Positions 54,130-63,315 of a DNA stretch of 64,000 nt are shown here, in pieces. The position numbers were made by a program, and so were the translations under genes. The first letter of the stretch is position 1; each line of letters opens with the position of its first letter. The notes under the pieces are model-generated. The model worked only from the letters and a program-made list of their open reading frames with translations, searched no databases and was not told the origin of the DNA. This stretch comes from an uncultured Chloroflexales bacterium. GTDB lineage: Bacteria > Chloroflexota > Chloroflexia > Chloroflexales > Chloroflexaceae. The stretch is from positions 1 to 64,000 of the forward strand of contig CALGUG010000014.1 of NCBI GenBank assembly GCA_937902315.1. The letters run 5' to 3'.

Positions 54130-55032
54130 ATGTTGTTACCAGCACTGCTCGAAGCCGATAACGTTACCAAATCCTTTATGGCCCGTCGCCGCCCGCGAGT
54201 CGGTGTAGGCCAAGCCGATACCCAACGGGCTGGACGGGTGCAAAACAACCTGCGCGACGGTATGATCAATGCGGTCGATGGCGTCTCATTGGCCATTCCC
54301 GCCGAGCCGACTCTGATCTCGTTGGTTGGCGAGAGCGGCAGCGGCAAAACCACCCTGTCACGCATGCTCTTGGGCCTCGAAAAGCCCACCACGGGCACGA
54401 TTCGCTATCGAGGCAAAGACATCTTTAAGCTTTCCAAAGAGGAATGGAAGGTCTATCGACGTGAGGTACAAGCGGTTTTCCAAGATCCCTATGCGATCTA
54501 TAACCCGTTTTACCACGTTGAACACGTCTTCAAAATGGCGATTAAACACTTCAAGCTGGCCGATAACGCCGAAAAGGCGCGCGCCTTGATGGAAGAAGCG
54601 CTGCGGGCCGTAGACCTGCGCCCGCAAGACGTCTTGGGCCGCTATCCCCACCAGCTGAGCGGTGGCGAGCGCCAACGCATAATGTTGGCGCGCATCTATA
54701 TGCTCAAGCCGCGCGTGATCATTGCCGACGAGCCGGTCTCGATGATCGATGCGGCGGTGCGCACCCTCTTTATGAATATTCTGCTCGACTTCCGCGATCA
54801 GTACGGCATTTCCTGCCTGTTTATCACCCACAACCTCTCGACCGCTTACTATTTGGGTGGCCAATTGGTTGTGTTGTGCCAAGGTAAGATCGTCGAGCAG
54901 GGCGATATGGACGAAGTGATCAACAATCCGCGCCACAATTACACGCGTCAGTTGTTGAATGCCGTGCCTTCGGGCGATCCAGAGAAGCGCTGGACGACCA
55001 AGCTGACACTTGAAGAGCTGAACGCGTACTGA
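54130..55032 (+). CDS. ABC transporter ATPase 2 (DppF/OppF type)
   Basis: 300 residues. Walker A GESGSGKTT, signature LSGGERQR, Walker B IIADEPVSMID, H loop LFITHNLST. The N-terminus has an extra Arg/Gly-rich insert (ARRRPRVGVGQADTQRAGR) before the catalytic core, in place of the usual start of the domain. The C-terminal domain after the H loop is short. ATG 54130 follows AGGAGG by 9 nt; that site is directly beside the end of the family B element, so the element may lie in the leader between the cistrons. Confidence 0.93.
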   Translation: MLLPALLEADNVTKSFMARRRPRVGVGQADTQRAGRVQNNLRDGMINAVDGVSLAIPAEPTLISLVGESGSGKTTLSRMLLGLEKPTTGTIRYRGKDIFKLSKEEWKVYRREVQAVFQDPYAIYNPFYHVEHVFKMAIKHFKLADNAEKARALMEEALRAVDLRPQDVLGRYPHQLSGGERQRIMLARIYMLKPRVIIADEPVSMIDAAVRTLFMNILLDFRDQYGISCLFITHNLSTAYYLGGQLVVLCQGKIVEQGDMDEVINNPRHNYTRQLLNAVPSGDPEKRWTTKLTLEELNAY

Positions 55033-55042
55033 GGCTAATGCT

Positions 55043-55252
55043 ATGCGACGATTAGTAAACCTGCGACGCTACTTGTGTGTGCTGTTGTTCTGCTTTGCCT
55101 GTAGCGGCTGCGCTCAGTCTGTGCAAGGCATGCAGCAGGAGCCTGTGCAACCCAGCGTCACCCCAACCGAAGATCCGATCACCTTAAATATCTGTGCCAG
55201 CTGCGATGTGCAGCAACGCCGTATCCAGGCTACCGCTGCCGCAGCAAACTAA
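55043..55252 (+). CDS. Small putative lipoprotein (69 aa)
   Basis: Hydrophobic signal (LCVLLFCFAC) and lipobox-like SGC at residues about 21-23, then a short acidic/Pro segment and ITLNICASCDVQQRRIQA, ending after an Ala run. Only about 46 residues would remain after processing. The text after the signal resembles the start of an extracellular solute-binding protein, so it may be a truncated remnant. It begins 10 nt after the ATPase gene and could also be a genuine small subunit of the importer. No terminator is visible. Confidence 0.6.
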   Translation: MRRLVNLRRYLCVLLFCFACSGCAQSVQGMQQEPVQPSVTPTEDPITLNICASCDVQQRRIQATAAAAN

Positions 55253-55340
55253 TTTGCTGGTATCATAGCTTTCGAAACTTCGCTCTCCGTGTGTGAGGGT
55301 CGGCGTTCTCTTAATCCTCTATTTGTTAGGAGAAGACGCG

Positions 55341-56336
55341 ATGATGCGTATTGCAATGCTTAGTTTCGCCCATGTTCACGCTGCCGGATACGCCAAACAG
55401 GTTCAAGATCACCCCGAAACAAGCATCGCCTGTGTTTGGGACGACGACGAGACACGCGGTCGAGCGGCTGCCGAATCGCTCGGCGTTGCTTATGAAAGCG
55501 ATCTTGATGCGGTATTAAGCCGCGACGACATCGATGGTGTTGTCGTCAATGCGACTACCAAGCAACATACCGAAGTCCTCTTGGCTGCCTGTCGTTACCG
55601 CAAACATATCTTCACCGAAAAAGCCCTAACCATCACTACCGCCGATGCCGATCGTGTAGTGGCGGCTGTGCACGAAAGCGGCATCAAGTTTATGATCTCG
55701 CTGCCCAGTCGCGTCGCCCCCGAAACCCTCTATATGAAAGAGCTGATCGACAGCGGTAAGCTGGGCAAAATCACCCTCATGCGCGCCCGTATCGCGCATT
55801 CGGCCTCGCTCGACAACTGGTTCAAAGGCGGCAGCGCTTGGTTTGGCGATGCCGATGCCGCTGGAGGTGGTGCCCTCTTCGATCTAGGCTGCCACACCGT
55901 CGATGTGATGCGCTGGTTCTTGGGCGAGCCGGTCTCGGTGATCGCCAAGGTTCAGAACTTCAGCGGTACCTATAACATCGACGACAACTCGGCCGTAGTG
56001 GTCGAATTCAAAAACGGCGCCTTGGGCATCCTCGATACCTCGTGGGTCCAGCGCGCCGGGCCGAGCCCCATCGAGATCTACGGTACAGAGGGCTACGTTG
56101 CGCGCGGTACCCCGATCTACAACGGAATCGTACTCAACAGCACCAACACAAATGTCTCGGGCTACATTCTGCCGACCGATCTGCCCAAGCCGCTGCCCAT
56201 GCCCTTCAAGCAGTGGGTCGATGCTTGTTTGCGCGACACCCCGATGACGATCACGGTTGAAGACGGTCGCAACCTGACGCAACTGCTCGAAGGAACCTAT
56301 CAATCGGCTAGCAGTGGCAAAGAGTACCGTTTCTAG
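55341..56336 (+). CDS. Gfo/Idh/MocA-family oxidoreductase
   Basis: 331 residues. Starts MMRIAMLSFAHVHAAGYA, so the N-terminal nucleotide-binding loop lacks the standard GxGxxG; this occurs in the family's atypical members. FTEKALTI matches the EKP region with Ala for Pro and keeps the catalytic Lys, and GGALFDLGCHTVDVMRWFLG is the typical substrate-side motif. ATG 55341 has TTAGGAGAAG upstream. Follows the ABC importer and probably oxidises the imported solute. Confidence 0.9.
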   Translation: MMRIAMLSFAHVHAAGYAKQVQDHPETSIACVWDDDETRGRAAAESLGVAYESDLDAVLSRDDIDGVVVNATTKQHTEVLLAACRYRKHIFTEKALTITTADADRVVAAVHESGIKFMISLPSRVAPETLYMKELIDSGKLGKITLMRARIAHSASLDNWFKGGSAWFGDADAAGGGALFDLGCHTVDVMRWFLGEPVSVIAKVQNFSGTYNIDDNSAVVVEFKNGALGILDTSWVQRAGPSPIEIYGTEGYVARGTPIYNGIVLNSTNTNVSGYILPTDLPKPLPMPFKQWVDACLRDTPMTITVEDGRNLTQLLEGTYQSASSGKEYRF

Positions 56337-56369
56337 CCCTTAGCCTAATCACAACCAGTAGCAAATCAG

Positions 56370-56480
56370 GAAGATTTCAGCACGTTGGCGGCGTGGTCTT
56401 TACCCTCCATCCAGTTCTTAGCGCGTCCGCCTTCGGCTACAAGCAGCTTGTCCGCACAAGCAAGGGGCTATTCGTCTGCG
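56370..56480 (+). repeat. Family B copy (core 56423-56440), partial
   Basis: GTTGGCGGCGTGG, core variant GCGTCCGCCTTCGGCTAC, AAGCAGCTTGTCCGC. No other feature in the 56337-56575 gap. Confidence 0.55.
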
Positions 56481-56575
56481 ATGCCTCTCAGGCTGCGGAC
56501 AAGCACTGCACAATCCACATCGATTTCGAAATAAGGCGTTTTAGCTAGGCAATCGTGTAACAGATGAGGTCGACG

Positions 56576-57648
56576 ATGACAAGCCCTTCCACAGTTCGAG
56601 TTGGTATTATCGGTACGGGTGGTATCTCGCAGTCGCATGGTCGCGCTTATCAACGCATACCGGGTGTAGAGATCGTCGCTGTCGCTGACATTATCGAAGA
56701 GCGCGCTCAGAAAGCAGCGGAGCTATGGGGCGCTCGCCACGCCTTCAGCGATTACCGCGAGTTGCTGGCCCTGCCCGAGATCGACGCCGTGAGCGTTTGT
56801 ACCTTCAACCAAGCCCACCGCGCTCCGGTCGTCGATGCTTTGATGGCGGGCAAACATGTGTTGTGTGAAAAGCCTTTGGCCGCCAAACTTGAAGATGCTT
56901 TGGCCATGATCAGCGCCGCCAAAGCCAGCGGCAAGATTCTGCATACCGGCTTTTGGCAGCGTTGGCAGCCTGAAGTTCAGACCGCCCGCCGCATCGTTCA
57001 ATCGGGCCAGCTCGGCGAGATCTACTATGCCCAGATGATCGGCGGCGATCGTCGACGCATTCCGGGCGGTTCTTTCTTGCGCAAAGACTTCGCAGGTGCA
57101 GGCCCAACCGTCGACATCGGCTGTTACGATCTCGACACCTTTATGTTCTTGACGGGCGATCCCCGCCCGGTCAGCGTCTCGGGTATGATTAGCTACCACC
57201 TCGGCAAGTCGCTGCCGAATGTGCCGACCGACTGGGGCCACGTCCCCGCCGATGTGGAAGTCGAAGATATGGGCACGGCCTTTGTGCGCTTTGAAAACGG
57301 CATGGTGCTGCACTTTATGACCTACTGGGCCGCTCACGCCGATAGCCTTGGCCCAAGCCTGCTGCTGGGCACCAAAGGTGGCCTACAGCTCTCGCCCAAA
57401 CTGACCCTCTTCCGCGACGAGTTCGGCGTTGTTACCAATGTCGAACCTAAGCTACCAGTTGTGCAAGATCCGCAGCGTATGCACCCTTTGTGCCCCAAGC
57501 CCAGATCTTTATCGATGCTGTGCGCGCTGGCGGCCCGACTCCCGTCGACCTCAAAGGTATTTTGTACAGTCAATTGATTATGGATGGTATCTTCCGTAGC
57601 GCCGAAGCTGGACGCGAAGTCGCCATCGAAGTGCCCGACGTGCTCTAA
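56576..57648 (+). pseudogene. Gfo/Idh/MocA-family oxidoreductase with a C-terminal frameshift
   Basis: The frame from ATG 56576 (GAGG 7 nt before) shows VGIIGTGGISQSHGRAY (NAD site), EKPLAAKLEDAL (catalytic Lys) and GPTVDIGCYDLDTFMFLTG. It then leaves family homology at about 57482 and ends at 57577 in an unrelated tail. One frame over, 57486-57648 reads FVPQAQIFIDAV, GGPTPVDLKGILYSQL, SAEAGREVAIEVPDVL, exactly the expected C-terminus. A single base is missing in or near ACCCTTTG at 57483-57490. The intact protein would be about 357 residues. It is either a sequencing error or a recent inactivating deletion; the rest is undamaged. Confidence 0.82.
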
Positions 57649-57662
57649 AGCTGGTTTTTTTA

Positions 57663-57706
57663 AGAGGAGGCTCTGTCCAGTACGACAGAGCCTCCTCTCT
57701 GTTTGT
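57663..57706 (+). terminator. Terminator after the frameshifted oxidoreductase
   Basis: AGAGGAGGCTCTGT, loop, ACAGAGCCTCCTCT, then CTGTTTGTC. Perfect 14-bp stem 14 nt beyond the intact-frame stop at 57648, which supports 57648 as the true gene end. Confidence 0.9.
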
Positions 57707-57744
57707 CTTGACATAATTGGAATATGTTTATCTGCTTGGATTAT

Positions 57745-57880
57745 GGGGGCGCTATCAGCACACAAATAGCAGCCGAATGTAGCAAACAACATTTGATAGC
57801 CGAAGGCGGACGCGCTAGCAGCCGAATGTAGGTAAGAAACCTGATCGCCAATGCTTTGAACTGATCGAGCGGATTGCTCT
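57745..57880 (-). repeat. Family B copy, reverse (core 57796-57813)
   Basis: GATAGCCGAAGGCGGACGC with GCTAGCAGCCGAATGTAG after it; ends near GAGCGGATTGCTCT. The remaining gap to 58059 shows nothing else. Confidence 0.5.
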
Positions 57881-58059
57881 AACAAGTTAGAGGTAACAGA
57901 TTGCGGAATAGGCTTATCAAAAATTGCTTTGGGAATCATAATCAAGGCTTATCGAATATCAATACTTTAGTATCGTAGCCGCTCGTTCGGCGCTCTTTAT
58001 ACTGAGCCTACATTTCAAAAGGCCCCTAGTCAGATGGTTTTGAGGTGAGAGGTTCATCA

Positions 58060-59235
58060 ATGAAGCGAGTAGTGATTATCGGCGGTGGCTACGCGGGCAT
58101 GATGGCTGCTGCGCGACTGTCGCGGTTTAAAAATGCCCATGTCAGCTTGGTCGATCAGAGACGTGCTTTTGTTCAGCGTGTTCGTCTGCATGAGCTACTT
58201 GCCGGCTCTCAAACACCAGAATTTCCCTATGCTCCGGCGCTTGCACAACGTGGAATCGCCTTCACCCAAGCTGCGGTCGAGGGGATCTTGCCCGAGCGTC
58301 AAGAGATTGTGCTGCGCAGTGCCTCCAGAAGCGAGCGTCTCGGCTACGATCGCTTATTGATCGCCTTGGGCAGTAGCACCGGCGCTGATCTGCCCGGCGT
58401 GTGCGAGCATACCCTGCGGCTCGACAACCCTAAGCTGATCCGCTCGCAGCAGGCTCGTTTGCGCGAACTGGCCGGACGAGGAGGACGGGTGTTGGTGGTT
58501 GGTTCTGGGCTGACGGGTATTGAGGTGGCGAGCGAACTGGCGACTCGCTTGACCGGCCTCAAGGTGACTATGGCTAGCAGAGGCAGCTTCGCCGCTGGTT
58601 ATAGCCCCGATACTCAAGCCTATCTGCGCGATGTCTTTGCTCGCGCGGGGATCTCGCTTGTCGAGCAGGTGGCTATTCAAGCTGTAAGCGAAGGTCGCGC
58701 CCATCTGAGCGATGGTCGTGAATTGGCCTTTGATGTGTGTGTTTGGACGGGTGGTTTCAAAGCGCCTGCCCTGTTGCGCGATATGGGTCTGGTCGTCGAT
58801 AGCTTGGGGCGGGCCTATGTCACCCCAGAGCTGCATGTGCCGGGCGATCCAAGCATTTTTATCGCTGGCGATAGCGCTGCCTTTGGAGAGGCTGGCTGCA
58901 CCATTCGTACCGGATGTGCCACTGCTATGCCGATGGGCGTTCAAGCTGCGGCTAATCTGTGCGCCCAACTCGAGAATAAAGCTATGCGTGCCCATACCTT
59001 CGCTTTCACTGCCCAGGCCATCAGCTTGGGGCGCAAAGAGGGCCTCGTCTATAAACTCGATCCTCAAGGTCGCTTGAGCGAGCCTATGCTTGTTGGGCGT
59101 GCAGGGGCGTTTGTGAAAGCCGCGATTATTGGGTGGACATGGCTTTCGGTGCAGTACGATCGAAGATATGGCCTACCGATCTTCGCTTGGCCGGGCGGGG
59201 GAAACTGGTGGGGTTACACTGAATTAGCTCAATAG
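58060..59235 (+). CDS. FAD-dependent NAD(P)H dehydrogenase-like oxidoreductase (NDH-2/pyridine nucleotide-disulfide fold)
   Basis: 391 residues. FAD site VVIIGGGYAGMMAAARL at the N-terminus, NAD(P) site VLVVGSGLTGIEVASELATR, and the second FAD motif IFIAGDSAAF with CATAMPMGVQAA. No redox-active CxxC was seen, so it resembles NDH-2 or carotenoid/rubredoxin-type reductases rather than disulfide reductases. The C-terminus (AAIIGWTWLSVQYDRRYGLP) could give membrane contact. GAGGTGAGAGG precedes ATG 58060. An alternative route for NADH oxidation to quinone beside complex I is possible. Confidence 0.88.
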   Translation: MKRVVIIGGGYAGMMAAARLSRFKNAHVSLVDQRRAFVQRVRLHELLAGSQTPEFPYAPALAQRGIAFTQAAVEGILPERQEIVLRSASRSERLGYDRLLIALGSSTGADLPGVCEHTLRLDNPKLIRSQQARLRELAGRGGRVLVVGSGLTGIEVASELATRLTGLKVTMASRGSFAAGYSPDTQAYLRDVFARAGISLVEQVAIQAVSEGRAHLSDGRELAFDVCVWTGGFKAPALLRDMGLVVDSLGRAYVTPELHVPGDPSIFIAGDSAAFGEAGCTIRTGCATAMPMGVQAAANLCAQLENKAMRAHTFAFTAQAISLGRKEGLVYKLDPQGRLSEPMLVGRAGAFVKAAIIGWTWLSVQYDRRYGLPIFAWPGGGNWWGYTELAQ

Positions 59236-59252
59236 CTCAGCCTAAAACAAGA

Positions 59253-59279
59253 CGGATGCAACAGTGCATCCGCCTTTTT
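59253..59279 (+). terminator. Terminator after the FAD oxidoreductase
   Basis: CGGATGCA, ACAG, TGCATCCG, then CCTTTTTAT. Perfect 8-bp stem 18 nt after the stop. Confidence 0.85.
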
Positions 59280-59289
59280 ATCTGTGCGC

Positions 59290-59793
59290 CTATTTGCGGG
59301 CGAAGATCACCTCTTCGCGTGGACCGAACATGATCGCCCACGAAAGGCTGCTATCGAAGAGGTCGATGGTATCGTTGGGATAGTAGAGGTTGTCCCAAAG
59401 CGCTAAAAAGACGTTCCACTCGGTAATGATAACGTGGTTATCACCCCAACTCATATAGATTTGCCCCCGATTGTCGATCGGAAGCTGCGAAAACCACTGT
59501 GTAATCGCTTGACTATTTTGAAGCTCTGCTTCGCCGAGCCGATGGGTTGCAAAGAGCGCAGCGGGAGACTCTAACAACTTTTGTCGTAACATACAGCCTT
59601 GCGCAGAGATCTGTCGCGCTTGCTCTGGCGAGAGCATGTGCAACTTGCGTAAGAGCTCGTTGGAAAGTTTATCGAGAGTCTCATCGCTAATATGCCAAGA
59701 GGCATAAGCTGTATGTCCGATAGGCAGACTATCGTCATCGGAGTAGCTCACCATATGCTGCCTCGTGTTGAATGTGCTGTACGGTAGAGTCAT
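59290..59793 (-). CDS. Protein of unknown function (167 aa)
   Basis: Not recognised. A helical N-terminal half (ETLDKLSNELLRKLHMLSPEQ) leads into an aromatic-rich C-terminal half (QIYMSWGDNHVIITEWNVFLALWDNLYYP, shown in parts elsewhere as WGDNHVIITEW). No signal peptide. Two starts are possible: ATG 59793 (GAGGGCG upstream) and ATG 59754 (GAGG upstream). Single gene with convergent neighbour 58060-59235. Confidence 0.75.
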   Translation of the reverse strand: MTLPYSTFNTRQHMVSYSDDDSLPIGHTAYASWHISDETLDKLSNELLRKLHMLSPEQARQISAQGCMLRQKLLESPAALFATHRLGEAELQNSQAITQWFSQLPIDNRGQIYMSWGDNHVIITEWNVFLALWDNLYYPNDTIDLFDSSLSWAIMFGPREEVIFARK

Positions 59794-60350
59794 AGGATCG
59801 CGCCCTCACGCTTCTATTGTACTGATCATATGCAACAACGTAGTGAGCGAGACGTTTTCGTATGTGTCTACACTTCAGTATAGGTCGAATTTTGGATTCT
59901 AGAGTGAGAATTCCTTCACGTAGTCTTGCTGAATGCTTACGATTGTTGCAACATAATCTCTTTATTAATGCCAAAACCCTGCTTCAACTCATAAAGAGCC
60001 TACTGTTTGCGGAACAAAAGGAAGCTATAGCCTTAGGCGATTTTGTGAGTTGTAGACTAGATCTTTTGTCTTACCCCGCTCAAGGCAAGCGCCAGTGAAG
60101 GAAAGTAGTGAGGAGTGGAAGCGTGAGTGAAGACCTTGAAGCGATCGCTTTCTTATCTGTTATACCTGATAGCTATAACCGTATTATTGCTAGATTGCAA
60201 TAATCGCTTTACATGCTGCTCTCTTTGTTGAGAATGCAGGCTGATCTGCTTCGATCACGGTTGCTGTGTGATTGAAAGATCAGCATAAGAGATACGCAGA
60301 AAAGAGGTTTTGGTTTCAAACCAAAATCGTAGGCGTCTTGATCCGAACTC
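59794..60350. other. Gene-free stretch
   Basis: No recognisable gene. A 78-codon open frame at 59862-60098 lacks a ribosome site and family resemblance. No structure stands out. Confidence 0.4.
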
Positions 60351-60369
60351 CCCCAAATCGCTCCGCTTG

Positions 60370-60600
60370 AGAGTGACACTAAATCCATGTAAAGACTTGC
60401 GCTTACACAACAGATGAGGTTAACTACGACGTTCGTTTGCACTATCTCTTCTTAAGGAGCCGCGATCTGTCCATACAGATAGCCCTCGCTGTGGCGGGCG
60501 GCATGTTGATAGCCGTAGGCGGACGCGGTTTGAGCCTTGTTTGGGCCAGAGACTATGCCGCAAACGAAGCGTGCTGGGGCGAAGTGTGAACCGCAGCCTG
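60370..60600 (-). repeat. Partial family A end plus reversed family B copy (core 60509-60526)
   Basis: CACTAAATCCATGTAAAGAC (left family A end) at about 60377, then GGCGGGCGGC, GATAGCCGTAGGCGGACGC and TATGCCGC. The rest to 60967 is AT-rich with no feature seen. Confidence 0.5.
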
Positions 60601-60967
60601 AATCTTTCAAGCTGTTGTATGGGTGTAGGCTAAAAAGAGCTTCTTGCCATAGCTGGAGGATATTTCTTCAGACACATTCGATCGATGTGTCGCAGCTTAA
60701 CTAATTACAAGCTAAGCGAAACATGGAGCAACTTTTTTAAAGAAACGCTTTACGGGTTATGTCACTCATGGTAAACAAATTCGAAGATTACATGAAAAAT
60801 ATTGATACAATCAAATTATATGTTGAGATAATCTATTTATAGCTATTAAATATAAAAAGAAATATTAATTTGTGAAACAATCTATTGCATTTTGAACTTA
60901 GATAGTGTAATGTAATTTTATGAAATATAAACATTTAACACTCACCTCTTATCAAGGATTATGAGGA

Positions 60968-62203
60968 ATGGATAATTCTCTTTCTAAGGAAGTTCAACAT
61001 TTACGGGAACATGTTGCCGAGCTTGAAGCTGCCTTACAAGAGTCACGACAACGTGAAAGAATCCTCCAAGATCTGATTGATAGTATGCCAGAGGTTATGT
61101 ATGCCAGCGATACGAATGGCGTTTTGCAAGCTGCTAATCACGCCTTTTTTCAATGGGTCGGTCTACCGCCTGATCGCGTGATCGGTAAGCAGCAGAGCGA
61201 GCTCTTTCCCGCTGATCTGGTAGCCTACTGGCAAAGTCAGATGGATCAAGTGCGCGAGAGCGGACAAATAGTTTCGGTCGAAGAACAGGTCGCTCAAGGC
61301 GATGAGACAGTTATCTATCTCTCGCAGCGCTTCCCTATGCGCGATCAAGCTGGCGAGATCTATGCGGTTGCCGGTACAGCGCGCGATATTACTCTGCAAA
61401 AACAGACTGAGCTTGCTTTAAAAACGAACCAACATATTTTGCGCGCCATTATCGATAATGCTCCGGCTGTGATCTTTGTTAAAAACACCCAAGGGCGATT
61501 GATTGTTGTTAATCGCCTCTATGCTCGCGTTCTGGGCAAACCCGTAGAAGAGATTATGGGTAAGACCGAGATTGAGCTCTTTCCTGAGGATCTTGTCGCT
61601 GAATGGCGTCAATCTGATCAAAATATCTTTGAGACGGGCGAGGCTGTTCATTTCCAAAATACAATGCCCTTGGACGGTGAGATGCACGATTTTCTCACAG
61701 TCCAATTTCCGCTGTATGACGATGAGAATAAGCCGTTTGCGGTCTGTGGTATTTCGACCGATGTCAGCGATCTACGCAGAGCTGAACGGGAACGAGCGCG
61801 CTTCCAAGAGGAGATCATTCGAGTTCAAGAGGCCGCGTTGCGCGAGCTTAGCACACCGCTTATTCCTATCGCAGACGATATTTTAGTTATGCCGCTGATT
61901 GGGGCGATGGATAGCAGACGCGCCCAACAGGTTTTAGAAACGCTTTTAGAGGGGGTCGTTCACCATAGCGCTGATCGCGTGATTCTTGATCTCACTGGTT
62001 TAACCATGATCGATGATCAGATCACCAACTTCTTGATCCATGTCGCTAAGGCGACCCGTTTATTAGGTGCTGAGATAACTTTGACTGGTGTTGGGCCTGA
62101 AGTCGCTCAGAACTTGGTCAGTATCGGTGCCGACCTGCAAGGTATTACTATCGCTGCTACCTTGCAAAGCAGTATCAGTTCCGCTTTTCGAGAGCGTGCA
62201 TAA
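60968..62203 (+). CDS. PAS-PAS-STAS signalling protein (RsbR-like)
   Basis: 411 residues, no membrane segment. Coiled-coil start, PAS 1 (about 30-140; DSMPEVMYASDTNGVLQAA), PAS 2 (about 155-275; IIDNAPAVIFVKNTQGRLIV), a helical signalling linker (RVQEAALRELSTPLIPI) and a C-terminal STAS domain (about 300-405; VILDLTGLTMIDDQ, ITLTGVGPEVA). RsbR-like STAS proteins form stressosome-type regulators and are phosphorylated on Ser/Thr in DITG and a later Thr; here DLTG is kept. The IDD replaces the more common VDT. No RsbS or RsbT kinase is adjacent. ATG 60968 follows a weak AGGA. The next gene starts 66 nt later. Confidence 0.9.
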   Translation: MDNSLSKEVQHLREHVAELEAALQESRQRERILQDLIDSMPEVMYASDTNGVLQAANHAFFQWVGLPPDRVIGKQQSELFPADLVAYWQSQMDQVRESGQIVSVEEQVAQGDETVIYLSQRFPMRDQAGEIYAVAGTARDITLQKQTELALKTNQHILRAIIDNAPAVIFVKNTQGRLIVVNRLYARVLGKPVEEIMGKTEIELFPEDLVAEWRQSDQNIFETGEAVHFQNTMPLDGEMHDFLTVQFPLYDDENKPFAVCGISTDVSDLRRAERERARFQEEIIRVQEAALRELSTPLIPIADDILVMPLIGAMDSRRAQQVLETLLEGVVHHSADRVILDLTGLTMIDDQITNFLIHVAKATRLLGAEITLTGVGPEVAQNLVSIGADLQGITIAATLQSSISSAFRERA

Positions 62204-62269
62204 TTGCCCTACGTCCATGCTCTACGCTCAAATGTGTTTGAGTTAGTTAGTATTACGGAGAGCAGATCA

Positions 62270-63118
62270 ATGTCGGTCGAAAAGGAAGCAAAACCGCTAT
62301 CATTGCCACTGTCTGCCCAGGGTTATGCAAAGGCAAACGAAGCATTTCGTCGTTGTTGGCAGGCCGATCGTCCCCAAGTTCTTGCGTTTTTACGCCAAAA
62401 TCTCCCGTCCTATGTCAATGGCGAGCTAAGTGTGCTTGGCATCGGTGTGGGTGATGGTGAGTTTGATATCCAACTTATCGATTTCTTATACAAAGAGTTA
62501 GGTGTTGGGCGCTTGTTTTATAGCGCGCTCGAGCCAAACGAAGCTCAATTGCAGGGCTTCCAGCGCCGGGCAGAAGCAGCGAACCTCAGCACTACTCACT
62601 TTGAATATGTTCTCTCGACAGCAGAGGAATTTAAACCAGAGCGCTCGTATGGACTGATCCACTTTATTCACTCGCTCTACCATATGCCCACCCAAGAAGA
62701 GCGCTTGATCCTCGACGCCCATCGCTGGCTCGGCGATGGTGGACACGTCTTGATCTCGCTTTCGTCCGAGCAAGGCGGAATCTATCAGCTTATGAATCGC
62801 TTCTGGAACAGAATCGATTATAGCTTCTTTACCAGCGGTCTCTTCGGTCAAGAGAGCCTGCTGGCTGTACTCGATCGCAATAAGCTCAACTATCGCTATG
62901 AGCTCTATCCCGAAGTGGCTATCGATGTGACAGCTTGTTTTGATCGGGAATCGGAACTTGGACGTGATCTGCTCAACTTCCTACTACAAGCCGACATTCG
63001 CAGCGCACCGACCGAGCTATACGAAGATATTCTTGCGGCCCTTGATGAACTAGCCTATAGCCAAGACGACAAGCGATTGCTGTCGCATCCCAGTGGCGTA
63101 TTCCTCATCTCGGCTTAA
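62270..63118 (+). CDS. SAM-dependent methyltransferase (small-molecule or HNMT-like)
   Basis: 282 residues from ATG 62270 (ACGGAGAGC upstream); the frame is open further up but without homology. Class I fold: motif I LGIGVGDGEFD (SAM loop), acidic end of strand 2 in SALEPNEAQL, and the motif IV/post-I area LIHFIHSLYHM. The general plan recalls histamine N-methyltransferase-like enzymes, which methylate small amines. Probably co-transcribed with the PAS-PAS-STAS gene, so it may be its output or an unrelated passenger. Substrate unknown. Confidence 0.85.
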   Translation: MSVEKEAKPLSLPLSAQGYAKANEAFRRCWQADRPQVLAFLRQNLPSYVNGELSVLGIGVGDGEFDIQLIDFLYKELGVGRLFYSALEPNEAQLQGFQRRAEAANLSTTHFEYVLSTAEEFKPERSYGLIHFIHSLYHMPTQEERLILDAHRWLGDGGHVLISLSSEQGGIYQLMNRFWNRIDYSFFTSGLFGQESLLAVLDRNKLNYRYELYPEVAIDVTACFDRESELGRDLLNFLLQADIRSAPTELYEDILAALDELAYSQDDKRLLSHPSGVFLISA

Positions 63119-63144
63119 ACGCATCTCAAACAGCATAGCCTGTT

Positions 63145-63310
63145 ATACCAAATCCGTTTAAAGACTTGCGCTTTTATAACGCAAAAAACCAAAATCTGGG
63201 AAAGGGTTGTGTGAAATTTCGCGCGACAAGGCGAAATTTCACACAATAAAATATAGTCACGTTCCGCTCTGCCGAAGGCCAAGTAGAACGTAATCAACCG
63301 GATTTGGTAT
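63145..63310 (+). mobile_element. Family A MITE-like element, best preserved copy
   Basis: 166 bp from ATACCAAATCCG to CGGATTTGGTAT, flanked by TT and TA at the left and right sides. Internal inverted repeat with 16-bp arms (63207-63222, 63231-63246) and CGTTCCGCTCTGCCGAAGGC. It lies between the methyltransferase stop codon and the terminator at 63316. Confidence 0.75.
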
Positions 63311-63315
63311 TACAG

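Noticed and set aside
59862..60098. 78-codon open frame
   Set aside because: No ribosome site and no recognisable pattern.
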